Shown: piece after piece, positions 34,188-44,815 of the stretch
Numbering within the stretch: position 1 is the stretch's first letter
Layout: each line of letters opens with the position of its first letter
Assembly (NCBI GenBank): GCA_021234155.1
Contig: JAJEKV010000011.1
Coordinates: 17,440,677-17,504,676 of the forward strand
Direction: 5' to 3'
From: Isoetes taiwanensis
Lineage: Eukaryota > Streptophyta > Lycopodiopsida > Isoetales > Isoetaceae
Length of the DNA stretch: 64,000 nt
Notes under the pieces: generated by a model
Databases searched by the model: none
The model's input: the letters and a program-made list of their open reading frames with translations, nothing else
Told to the model about the DNA's origin: nothing
Made by a program: the position numbers and the translations under genes

Positions 34188-35048
34188 GGTACTTTTACAA
34201 GATCAAATAGTAGTGTCAAAGGAAAGAATCTTGAGATGAATATTGTAGAAACCAATTCAAGTGAAGAAGATGAAGTTGATGAAACAACAGAGGTAAGTTC
34301 TGATCAGATTTTTTCTGTTTCAAATGACTTGAACAAAAGTCATAACAAGTTTATGATTTTAGATTCGGGAGCCGAAAAAACAGTGACATGTGATTCAAGT
34401 TTGCTCAAAGAATGCAAAGAAGTTGGAGCTGGACATGTGCAGGTAGGAGATGGTGCCCTGCAAAAGATTTAAGACTCAGGAGTGTTAAAATTGTTTGACC
34501 TAGATGGAAGAGCTGTTAAACTTAGAGAAGTGCTTTGTGTGCCATGACTTGTAAGAAATTTGATTTCTATTTGCCAATTAGTAGACCTTAGATACAAGGT
34601 GGTCTTTGAAAGACTTGAATGTAAAATCTTTCTCAATAATGAAATCAAATTTATTGGCAAAAGAGTTGGCAATTTGTTTGGTCTTGAATGTGAGCAACCT
34701 ATCAGTTTGAATAACGTTGAATGTGCTTCATTAAAAACCTGGCATACTCGATTATGTCATACAAATTCTGCAAATATAGAAGTGCTAGCACAAAAGGGAC
34801 TGATATTTGCAATAAAGAAACAAAGAGAAAACTTGTTGTGTGGAGGATGTATGCTTGGCAAGCAAACAAGGTTACCTTTTAGGAGGACATTTAAAAGGGC
34901 AAAATGAATATTGGATCTTATTCACACAGATCTCTGTGGGCCTCTGAATGTAACAAGCATGGCAGGAAATAGATACTTTATGACATTTATTGACGATTTC
35001 AACAGGAGAACTAAGTGCTATGTTTTAAAGACCAAAGATCAAGCTTTT

Positions 35049-35713
35049 TGATACGACAGCAAGACTTTACAGTAAATCAAGATTCAAAGAATAGAAACAA
35101 TTAACAAATAACTTCAAATTCCAGCCTTCACGGCAGTGCTCTCCACCCAACCGGGCCCAGGCTCAGCAAGAAGTCGTTACCTTGCCTTCCCAATCGCATC
35201 CAAGAACTCAATCACAAAGATCAGTTTCCACCATTAAGACTGCAAACAAGACTGAAGACTCAATTCACGTTTCTACCGATGACTCTATGCAAGAAATAAG
35301 AGGATCAGTTGCTTATATAAACAGCGATCAAGCTATTTCCGGGATGACCTTTTTCCATTCCAAAAATAACTTCAAAAAGGTAAGCAATTATTAGAATCAA
35401 GAATTCGGTTGGAAATATCTAGGATCTCTCTTTGGCGTGCCGGATCTGCCTGTTTACCACAGTTCCAGGAGATCTTATACGATCTCGAACTATTTCTGCG
35501 GACAAAGTTCGCGACCCATTATCAGCCTTGTTTTTAAACTTTCATTTAAATAACCAATGGTTCATTGTTTAAAGGGTTTATTGCCTACCATGTCCTTAAC
35601 ACCTTAATTTAAGACCATAATTTAAAGTCTAGCCTACTCTTGACACGTTAATTACTAATATTTCATTCTAGATGCGTTGGACCTGAACCGCTCCCCCGAG
35701 CACCACCATATCA
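35049..35713 (-). repeat. 3' LTR of the gag-only element
   Basis: 665 bp, very similar to 37,722-38,387. Both LTRs keep a 70-71 codon ORF on the plus strand, antisense to gag (for example DSMQEIRGSVAYINSDQAIS). Confidence 0.93.
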
Positions 35714-35770
35714 ATTCCTCCCCTTCCCGGGATTGATCGTCCTCGATCAAGGAATTATATGGCAAATTTA

Positions 35771-35990
35771 CCACAACCAAGTCCATGGTTGCAACCCTAG
35801 TTGAATCCTCAACCAGAAATATCTACCACAACAAAATCCATGGTTGCAACCCTAGTTGAATCCTCAACTAGAAATATATACCACAACCATATCCATGGCT
35901 GCAACCCTAGTTGAATCCTCAACTAGAAATATATACCACAACAATATCTATGGCTGTAACCCTGATTGAGTCCACAATCAGAAATATTCA
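35771..35990. repeat. Four 55-bp tandem repeats in the gag-only element
   Basis: Units start CCACAACCAAGTCCATGG at 35,771 and recur every 55 bp. Each has the small palindrome GTTGAATCCTCAAC. They lie between gag and the polypurine tract, where a packaging or UTR function is possible. Confidence 0.9.
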
Positions 35991-36160
35991 AGTCCAGCCC
36001 TTTAGGCTAGAAATTGATCCAGCCCTTAAGGCTAAAAGTTTTTTACTTATATACTTTAATAATAAACAATGAAACCAACATCTATGCTGCAGACATAGCT
36101 GTTGTACTTAAGCCTTAAAAGTTTACCCTATTTTCCTTCACGGAACTACCGTTTAACAAC

Positions 36161-37718
36161 CTATTTCAAATAGGCAATTTGCAGTTTCCCCCTTTCCTTT
36201 TGCACTTCGTCGGCAAAAGTTACTTGCTTATTCGTTTTGGCACTTGACTCGGCCGGTTGCTCTTCCAACTGCGTCATTTGAGCCGAAGGTCCGCCAGAAC
36301 GAGGATTTGATCTATACTCAGCTCTGCCTGATTTCCTACGTTCTTCCCAATTGCCCCGATCATTCGGATCTCTTTTTGCATTTAACTTCGGACAATCTAT
36401 CTTAAGATGTGGTCCTCCACAGTAATAACACCCGCTTTTCTTGAATGAAGGCCTTTCAGTCTGATTATCCCACTTCGTTCTCTGGGCTTGTTCGTGATTA
36501 TCACCCACACTTACTCTAGACCTTTTATTTCCCTTATCAGAATTTTTGCTATTGCTCGCTTTTTCAGTGCTTGTCTTGTCATTGCCTTTGTCCTCAGGAT
36601 ATCCTTCCCATATACTGCAGTTTATAAAGTAAGGATTTAACTTCCTTTCTGCAGCTATAGCTTTCTTTGTTGCTTCTTCCAAAGTCTGAGGATCTATAAG
36701 GGCATAAGCATGCTACACTCTATCAAAAAAAGTACCATTTAGGAACTATAAAACTACCTAAACAAGTACCCAACACTGGGTACTGGGTACTTTTATAATA
36801 TCTCAATAACTACAAATGTTAAATTGAATGCATTCATTTTGGCCTCCAATAGTATTATCTCTATCTTAACCTTGAACATTGATATGCTTTTGACATTTTA
36901 TATTGAACTTTTGAATTTGACCAAAAGAACAAGAAAATAATACCCAATCCAAAAGTACCTAGTGCAGGTACTTTGGCAGGTTCCAAAAATGGCAGGGTGT
37001 AGCATGCATATGCCCATAAAGCATAATTCTGCGTACAAGGAATTTTTGAGTCCCACTATATATTTACGTAACAATTCATTCTCACTTAACCCATCCATTT
37101 GAGTGGCAAATACTGAAATTTCAATGTGTACTGATAAACTGATTCGTTATCACTTTGTTTAAATAAATCCCATTCTCGTTTGACGTCATTATGGTAATTA
37201 GCTGCCAAATTGTAACCTTCAAAAGCTTCTTTAAAGTTCTTCCATGTTAAAATCTTTGGGTCCATTCTTTTTCTCCCTTGCCACCATGTTCTTGCCATGT
37301 CTATCAGATATTTGTCCATGGCCTGCAACTTCTGTTTTTCTGTAGCTTTTACTAAATCAAAATAACTTTCCCATGTAGAAAGAAATCAAAAAACGGTAGG
37401 CGGGTTTCTTTTTTCGCCAGAGAAGGTAGGCATTCTTGCAACTTTCTCTAACCATTTACAAGAGGATTCTGGAGGCAGGCTGGATGGATTAGATTGTGCA
37501 TTCGTTTGCACATAAGGCTCAAGTAAAAATTTATAAGCCAGACACGGGTATTCCAGTTGTTTTTGACGATCTGCAGGATTGATAGAAGGAGGAATAGCCA
37601 TTTGATCTGCTATGTAGCTGGCATTGCTCATAGCCTGGGTGTACTGATGATCAGGTATGCCGAAGTGATTAGTAGACATTGTCCAGAGGTTTTCAGAATC
37701 AAGATGCTCTGATACCAA
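36161..37718 (-). pseudogene. gag of the nested LTR element (Ty3/gypsy-like)
   Basis: From the right: the N-terminal part MVSEHLDSENLWTMSTNHFG, PTFSGEKRNPPTVF, then the retrotransposon-gag fold DMARTWWQGRKR, LTWKNFKEAFEGYN, SVYQYTLKFQYL, LSENELLRKYIVGLKNSLYA, and finally one CCHC knuckle CYYCGGPHLKIDCP followed by a charged tail. The W-x(n)-F-x(n)-F pattern and single knuckle are of gypsy type. It is broken by stops near 37,386 and by the 290-bp MITE at 36,713-37,002. Confidence 0.85.
36713..37002. mobile_element. 290-bp MITE inside gag
   Basis: Ends CTACACTCTATCA and complementary TGGCAGGGTGTAG form about 13-bp imperfect terminal inverted repeats. Both sides carry CATG (36,709-36,712 and 37,003-37,006). 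Gag coding sequence matches up to each border. The interior is AT-rich and non-coding. The superfamily is unclear. Confidence 0.75.
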
Positions 37719-37721
37719 AGT

Positions 37722-38387
37722 TGATACGACTGCAAGACTTTACAGTAAATCAAGATTCAAAGAATAGAAACAATTAACAAATAACTTCAAATTCCAGCCT
37801 TAACGGCAGTGCTCTCCACCCAACTAGGCCCAGGCTCAGCAAGAAGTCGTTATCTTGCCTTCCCAATTGCATCCAATAACTCAATCGCAAAGATCAGTTT
37901 CCACCACTAAGACCGCAGACAAGGCTGAAGACTCAGTTCAGGTTTCTACCGACGACTCTATGCAAGAAATAAGAGGATCAGTTGCTTATATAAACAGTGA
38001 TCAAGCTATTTCCGGGATGACCTTTTTCCATTCCAAAAATAACTTCAAAAAGGTAAGCAATTATTAGAATCAAGAATTCGGTTGGAAATATCTAGGATCT
38101 CTCTTTGGCAGGGCCGGATCTGCCTGTTTACCACAGTGTTGGGAGATCTTTTACGATCTTGAACTATTTCTGCGGACAAAGTCCGCGACCCGTTATCAGC
38201 CTTGTTTTTAAACTTTTATTTAAATAACCAATGGTTCATTGTTTAAAGGGTTTATTGCCTACCATGTCCTTAACACCTTAATTTAAGACCATAATTTAAA
38301 GTCTAGACTACTCTTGACACGTTAATTACTAATATTTCATTCTGGATGCGTTGGACCTGAACCGCTCCCCCGAGCACCACCATATCA
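37722..38387 (-). repeat. 5' LTR of the gag-only element
   Basis: 666 bp; the primer-binding site lies just left of it (about 37,705-37,721 read on the minus strand). Confidence 0.93.
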
Positions 38388-40882
38388 CTTTTGAAGCTCT
38401 AAAACTGTTTGTAGCAGAAGCTCAACTGGAGACAGGGAGAAAAATCAAGTGCATAAGATCTGGAGAGGAGGTGAGTATTTATCATATGAATTCAAAGCTT
38501 TTTGTGCTAATCGTGGAATTAGGAGACAATTAACTTGCAGATATTCTCCTCAACAAAATGGTATAGCCGAAAGGAAGAACAGAACTTTGCTCAATGTTGT
38601 AAGATCTATGTTGAAATTTTCTGGATTACGTAATTATGTTTGGGATGAAGCCTTAAAGACTGTTGTGTTTGTTCAAAATATTTTACCTACATCAAGCGTT
38701 AATGGTGGAATACCAGAAATGCTTTGGTCAGGAAAAGCTCCAAGCTACAATGAGCTAAAAGCTTATGGTTGTCTTGCATATGTACATGTTCCAGAACAAT
38801 TGAGACATAAATTAGATGATAGAGCATATATAACCTACTTGGTAGGGTATGATTCAAACTCGAAGGGGTACAGACTTTATGATCCTGCTCAAAGAAAAAT
38901 ATTAGTGAGCCGAGATGTTATTTTTGATGAAGAAGAATTCTACAAAAGAATTCCCAAGGTTAATACCTATGATATGACTGAAAAGGAAGAGAAAAATGAG
39001 ATCAAGGAGATTCCAAGGGAAACAGAAAAAGAAGATGATAAAACCAGGTTTTTGGATGACTCAAGTGGTATTGAAGAGGATAATAATGATAATAATGTGC
39101 AATCTGATACTGTGCCCGAGAATGTTCCAAATATGACACAAGAGTCTCCTATTGAGCAACCTGCAAAAAGGGGCAGAAGAACATAGGCTCAGATCTTAAG
39201 AGAGGAGAACAAATCAATGCTTGAGATGCATGGAAGAAATGAACAAGGCAGAAGTAAAAGACCATGCTAATGAGGCAGAAATACATAATATTTTTGATAT
39301 ATCGCTTTTAGAAAACACAGCATTGCCAAAGAATTATCTTGAGGCTGTAAATAGTAGAGACTCAAAATTATGGTTGGAAGCCATGCAAGAGGAAATGGAA
39401 GCTTTTAAAAGAACAAAGACTTATGAGGTGGTTGACATACCTGAAGGGAAAAATATAATAGGAAGCAAGTGGGTATTTAGAATAAAACCAAGCACTGATG
39501 ACAAAATCAAGAAATTTAAGGCAAGATTGGTTGCACAGGGTTTTACTTTCGGACAGGACTTTGATGAGACATTTTCACCATTGGTAAAATTAAATAGCTT
39601 GAGAATTTTGTTAGCCATGGCAAATGCACATGATCTTGAATTGCATCATATGGATGTAAGCACTGCCTTCCTAAATGCTAAACTTGAGGAGGAAATTTAT
39701 CTTAAACAAGCTCCAGGTTTTGAAATAGGTGAAGGAAAAGTCTGGAAGCTAAAGAGGGTTGTATATGGTCTAAGACAATCCCCTCGTGAATGGTACAAAT
39801 GCATGAATAATTACCTTCAAGAGCAAGGGTTTCAGAAATTGAAGTGTGATGGAAATTTGTATAAATACAAAGCTGGAGAAGAATGGTGCATAATAGCCTT
39901 GTATGTGGATGACAATATAATGATAGCAAATATATTAGATCATTGTAAAGGCTTGCTGAATAAACGTTGTAAAATTATTGATCTTGGAGAACTAAAAAGA
40001 TTTTTGGGAATAGAGGTGTCGAGAGATAGGAAAAACAAAATCATAACATTGAGTCAAAGGGGGCAGATACAAAATATGCTTGACAGGTTTGGAATGAAGG
40101 ACTGTAACGTGGCAGCCACTCCCATGATATCTGGACTTAAAATATCAAGGCATATGTGTCCACATAATGATGAAGAGAGGAAACAAATGGAAGGAGTGCC
40201 CTATATTTCATTAATAGGATGTTTATCCTATGTCGCAAATTGTACAAGGCCTGATATAGGCTTTGCAGTAAATATGCTGAGCAGATACAACCATGATCCA
40301 AGGAGAACACATTGGATTGCAGCTAAGAGAATACTAAGGTACTTGAAAGGCACAATTGACTTTAGAATAAGATATAATTCAAATGACATGATTCTCAAGG
40401 CATATTCTGATGCTGATTGGGGAGGGGATTTAGATCAAAGGAAATCCACTTCTGGGTATATAACATTACTAGGAGGAGCACTAGTGTCCTGGAAATGTAA
40501 AAAACAGGGAAATATAACCCTCTCTACTGCAGAAGCAGAGTACAACTCAGCTTGTTTGACTGCTAAGGAAATTGTATGGGAAAGGAGGCTATTGAATGAA
40601 CTGGGATGCTACCAAAAGTTGCCTACAGTCTTATTCTGTGACATTACCAGTTGCATATCAATGACTAAAAATCCTGTTCTACATGAAAGAACAAAGCATA
40701 TAGAAATGGAGTTACATTTTATTAGGGATTTGGTCAGCAAAAACTTGTTATAGTTAACATACATACACTCTGATGATCAGGTAGCAGACATATTAACTAA
40801 AGCTCTGCCTATTAGAAGATTTGAGAACTCAGAAGCTCTATACAGTGCAGCAAATCAAGAAATATTACATGAAGGGGGAATA

Positions 40883-41477
40883 TGTGAGAAAAGATCATGT
40901 AATATTTATTCAATGTTTGTATGAAGGCATCATGACAACTTAAGAGATGCGACTTGGTAATGAGCTAGGGAATGATCATTGAAGAAAGCTGGAGCAAACA
41001 TTGAGTTAATATGGTTGAAAAACCTAATATGGGAAAGGGGCCTTAAACGTTTGAAAAAGATAAGTTATATTTGGTGTTTCAATTATAGGCAGTTGTTGCT
41101 TAAAATATAAAGCAATAGCAAGGTGACAATTATAGAGATTCGGATAAGTTTGCCTATCGGCCCGGCATTGCTGAGATCGGTCCGCACACAAGCTGGATCG
41201 ATCCATATAAAACAAAGAAGTATGAATTATTTGCTGTGAGGTTTTGCATTGTATGATTCCGGTCTAGTTGCATTGATCAACAAGAGATTGGGTTCTCGGA
41301 GGCAATAGTCAAATGCTACAGTAATCGGGCCAATCCCATTTGAACAGTGAAAGCCACTGTGGCAACCAATGGTTATTTCTTTAAAAATGAACATGCCTAG
41401 ATCTTGATACATTTCTATCTTGTTCTTAAGTTGTTTGGAGTTGATTAAGACAATATTTATCTAGACTATTTTCTTCA
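40883..41477 (+). repeat. 3' LTR of the copia element
   Basis: 595 bp, preceded by the polypurine tract and followed by GATGC, the target-site copy. Confidence 0.95.
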
Positions 41478-41554
41478 GATGCTACTTTCCTTCGCAAGCT
41501 CTGGGATGCAGATGCTCTGATGCACGTTAAGCTAGCACATTATGAAGGATTTAG
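41478..41554 (+). mobile_element. LINE (GGACGTT family), part 2
   Basis: Continues the frame broken at 32,659 (ATFLRKLWDADALMHVKLAHY) and is cut again at 41,555 by the border of the minus-strand copia. Confidence 0.8.
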
Positions 41555-42219
41555 TGAACAAATTGCTAGACAAGAATTGAATTTCAATCACACAATTACT
41601 TATGGCACTTAAGCAATTTATCTCTAGCAAATATCAAGTTAATAATCCATAACTTCAAATACTAACTTAACCATTGGAATTTTTACTGTTCACAAGGTAT
41701 TGACTGTAACACTGTTCATTGTTTGACTTTGATTTCCCGACAGCCCAAGCTTGATCCGATCACTTCAAAAAACTCTGCGATGCCTCCAGATCAATATTAT
41801 ATATCATAATACATTTTTGTTTTATGCATTTGGATCCGGTCGATCAGCCGGACCGAGCTCCCAGTGCCGAGCCAGCATGGATAATTTCCTTTCTTGTGTC
41901 TTCATTCTTAATATGCAATATTAACCTTTAACCATTAACGGCTAACCTTTAACCCTTGCCCTTTTGGTTTCGACTTCAACCCAAGGTCAATTTTCCAATA
42001 ACCTTTGCTTCAACTTTAGAATCAAATAACTTAGTCCATCACTATTACCTTAGGTTATTGCATGTCATTCTCCCCTTGATCTTATTGAACCATGCATGGA
42101 TCTGAGTCTTCTTCAACCTGTATGCATCCAATACATGTACAGTCTCAAAGTCAGGTTAAACTTATAGAATTATTACATGATCAAATTCTTTCATTCTCCC
42201 CTTCATGTAATAATTCTTG

Positions 42220-44638
42220 ATTGCAGCATTTGAGCATGTTTCTCAAAGTTTCAAATCTGCTACTTGGTAATGCCTTTGTTAACAGATCTGCTATCTGCTA
42301 AACCAGTTGTACAAGATTTCTCTCAACCACATCCCTAATAAAATGAACTTCCATTTCAATATGTTTAGATCTCTCATGCATAACAGGATTCTTTGACATA
42401 GCTATACAACTGGTGCTATCACAATACATGGCAGTTGGACTTTGCTGCTCAAATCCAAGCTCACTTACAAGCCTTCTTTCCCACAGAACTTCTTTTGCTG
42501 CCATTGATGCAGAATTATATTCTGCCTCTGCACTAGAGAGTGCTATTCTGCTCTGTTTCTTAGACTTCCAAGCAACCGGTGCTCCTGCCAAGAATGTTAT
42601 ATAGCCAGATGTAGATTTTCTCTGGTCTAAATCCCCACCCCAATCAGCATCACAATATGCTGTTAAATTTAGATCACAAGAATTGTACATAATGCCATAA
42701 AACATTGTACCTTTTAAATATATGAGGATTCTCTTTGCAGCTACCCAATGAGCATGTCCAGGATTGTTATTGTATATGCTAAGAAAGTTTACAGCAAAAG
42801 CAACATCTGGCCTTGTGCAATTAGCTACATAAGATAAACATCCGATGAGAGATCTATATGGTACCTGTTCCATTTGTCTTTGCTCTTCTTCAGATTTTGG
42901 ACCTGATAATAATGACAGTTTGTGACCTGGCACTATGGGTGTGCTGGCTGTATTACAATTATGCATTTCAAATCTCTCTAGCATGTTCTGAATATGAACT
43001 TGTTGAGACAATGCCAAGTGTTTGTTTTCCCTGTCTCTATAAACTTCTATGCCCAAGAACCTTTTAAGTTCACCAAGGTCAGTCATCTGGAACCTTCGCT
43101 TGAGTATTTCTTTGCATTGAAGTAACGTTTTAATTCCTTTAGCCACCATAATGTTGGCATCAACATACAGAGCAATTATACACCATTCGTCACCATTTTT
43201 GAACCTGTACAAATTCCCATCATAATTTAATTTTTCAAAACCTTGTTGTTTCAGAAAATTGTTCATGCATTTGTACCATTCTCTAGGAGACTGTTTTAAG
43301 CCATAGACTGCCCTTTTTAATTTCCATACCTTGTCTTTGCCTTCTTCAAAACCTGGTGCTTGCCTTAAATAGATTTCTTCTTCTAACTCAGCATTCAAAA
43401 ATGCAGTACTAACATCCATATGATGAACCTCTAGATTACATGAGTTTGCTATGGCAAGTAAAATCATTAAACTGTTTATCTTAACCAGGGGAGAAAAAGT
43501 TTCATCAAAATCCTTTCCCTTTTTCTGTTAGAAGCCCTGTGCAACCAATCTAGCTTTGTATTTTGTTGGTTTTCTATCAGCTCCTAATTTGATTCTGAAT
43601 ATCCATTTGTTTCCAATGATATTCTTATTCTTTGGCTTGTCCACTAACTCATAGGTACCAGTCCTTTGAAAGGCCTCCATTTCTTCATTCATTGCCTTAA
43701 GCCACTGTTTAGAATTTTCTCCATTAATAGTTTCACTGTAACTTTTTGGAAGATCACAATTTTCCAATATCAATATATCAAATATGTTCTCGACTTCACC
43801 TTCATGAGGCTGAAGCCTTTTGCTCCTTCCTAATTCATTTCTGCCATGCAAATCAGTAGATATTTTGTTCTCATCCCTTAATATTTGAGCTCCAGTTCTT
43901 CTCGTTTTAGCCTTCGGTCTCCGTGGACGTTAAAAAAACTATTCTATTCTATTCTATTCTATTCTACATGATGTGTGCTGATTTCTTCTTCCACATTTGG
44001 TACAGCAGAATCTTCATAATCTTCTACTAGTTCGCTAGTTATCTCATCCTCATTTTCTGACATACCTTGAGCAGACTCTCCCTCATTCCTTTCAGCCATG
44101 GCAGCATCATCATCAAAGTTCTCTGTAAGGTTTTCATTTCCTGATTTTTCCACATCTTTTATGACTGTTATGGATTTTTCATTTATCTCTTCTTCTTGTT
44201 TCCCTTCACCTTGATTTATCATGTTGACATTTCTGATTTTTCTGTAGAACTGAAACTCATCAAATATTACATCCTTACTTACAATTATCTTCCTATAGCT
44301 GGATCAAATAATCGGTATCCTTTGGAGTGGGTGTCATATCCTACCAAATACGTGATATATGCCCTACCATCCAACTTCTTCCTTAATTGTTCTGGTACAT
44401 GGGCAAAGGTTAAGCAACCATATGCCTTTAGATGATCATAGCTCGGGATTTTCCATGACCACAACATTTCTGGTATAGTTCCTTTAGTATTGATTGATGG
44501 CAGGATATTTTGAACATGTACAGCAGTTTCCAAGGCTTCATGCCAAAGATAATTAGGGAATCCTGAATACTTTAGCATAGATCTCACAGCATGGACTCAG
44601 TTATGCCCTCTGGGACAATATTGAACTGTCCTATATAA
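42220..44638 (-). pseudogene. copia pol: integrase C-terminus, reverse transcriptase, RNase H
   Basis: The integrase end is at 44,285-44,587 (SMLKYSGFPNYLWHEALETA, EQLRKKLDGRAYITYLVGYD). An acidic linker follows at 43,967-44,222. Reverse transcriptase: EAFQRTGTYELVDKPKNKNI, HHMDVSTAFLNAELEEEIYL, VYGLKQSPREWYKCM; the YVDD site reads ALYVDANIMVA, so a catalytic Asp is lost. RNase H: AYCDADWGGDLDQRKSTSGY and SSAEAEYNSASMAAKEVLW. Ends ADLLTKALPSSRFETL. Broken by a frameshift near 43,520, a stop at 42,298, and a small LINE-tail insertion at 43,911-43,966. The 389-codon ORF 42,298-43,467 is otherwise open. Confidence 0.88.
43911..43966 (+). mobile_element. Very short LINE 3'-end insertion with (TATTC)n
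   Basis: TCTCCGTGGACGTTAAAAAA followed by five TATTC units interrupts the copia linker coding sequence. Only about 25 bp of element plus tail was inserted. I see no clear target duplication. Confidence 0.6.
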
Positions 44639-44815
44639 TTGTACAGCGTGCCAGCATACTTATTACTACTAAGGTTTTTTCCCTCGAAAACCCTTCAGGG
44701 CGGGGGGTTTTTAATCCTGACAGTAATACGCTTGCTGCTCTCTTTTTGTTTGGGTCCCATAGGTCAATTGATCTCCGTGGATGATAAAAAATCTATTATA
44801 TTCTATTATATTCTA
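44639..44815 (+). mobile_element. LINE (GGACGTT family), 3' UTR and (TATTC)n tail, part 3
   Basis: Starts TTGTACAG and runs through CCCTCGAAAACCCTTCAGGG, GGGTCCCATAGG and CTCCGTGGATGATAAAAAA to TATTC repeats, collinear with the 3' UTR of the minus-strand LINE at 18.5 kb. Its strand and order fit it being the end of the LINE opened at 32,086, with the terminal part of ORF2 lost together with half of the second copia. Confidence 0.65.

Larger units (their letters stand above)
35049..38387 (-). mobile_element. Gag-only (non-autonomous) LTR retrotransposon nested in copia integrase
   Basis: LTRs of 665 and 666 bp (35,049-35,713 and 37,722-38,387) start TGATA and end TATCA and are flanked by a perfect CTTTT duplication; removing element plus one CTTTT restores the copia integrase frame. 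It is oriented on the minus strand: next to the right LTR is TGGTATCAGAGCATC (initiator-Met-tRNA primer site), next to the left LTR a purine tract GGGAAGGGGAGGAA. The 2.0-kb interior encodes gag only, no protease, reverse transcriptase or integrase, so it depends on a partner (TR-GAG type). Confidence 0.93.
34345..40882 (+). pseudogene. copia pol: protease, integrase, reverse transcriptase, RNase H
   Basis: Protease active site region ILDSGAEKTVT (about 34,358). The integrase zinc-binding block WHTRLCHTN ... CGGCMLGKQ is at 34,740-34,870 and the first catalytic Asp lies in LIHTDLCGPL. The integrase is then cut by the nested LTR element at 35,049 and resumes at 38,388 (EALKLFVAEAQLE), with SPQQNGIAERKNRTLL holding the catalytic Glu; a frameshift lies near 38,470. 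Reverse transcriptase is in the long ORF 39,221-40,753: HHMDVSTAFLNAKLEEEIYL, VYGLRQSPREWYKCM, ALYVDDNIMIA. RNase H: AYSDADWGGDLDQRKSTSGY and STAEAEYNSACLTAKEIVW. A TAG near 40,751 precedes the closing HSDDQVADILTKALP. The reverse transcriptase ORF alone is intact. Confidence 0.92.
32660..41477 (+). mobile_element. Full-length Ty1/copia retrotransposon (with nested insertion)
   Basis: LTRs of 596 and 595 bp bound the element, starting TGTGAGAAAAGATC and ending TTTTCTTCA. The flanks carry a target duplication GATG(T/C), and removing the element joins a continuous LINE reading frame. A primer-binding site TGGTATCAGAGCC (initiator methionine tRNA) follows the 5' LTR at 33,257 and a polypurine tract GAAGGGGGAATA precedes the 3' LTR. 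Order gag, protease, integrase, reverse transcriptase, RNase H identifies Ty1/copia. Own length without the nested element is about 5.5 kb. Confidence 0.95.
41555..44638 (-). mobile_element. Second Ty1/copia element, 5' half deleted
   Basis: Minus-strand copia related to but distinct from the first. Its 3' LTR is 41,555-42,193 (639 bp, TGAAAG ... TTGTTCA), preceded by a purine tract GAAGGGGAGAA. Coding sequence runs back through RNase H and reverse transcriptase into the integrase C-terminus and stops at about 44,638, where LINE 3'-UTR sequence begins. No 5' LTR, gag or protease is present. Confidence 0.85.

Noticed and set aside
35182-35394. 70-codon ORF in each LTR as a gene
   Set aside because: Conserved only because LTRs are copies of each other; antisense to the element. 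Mentioned as a point to test, not as a gene.
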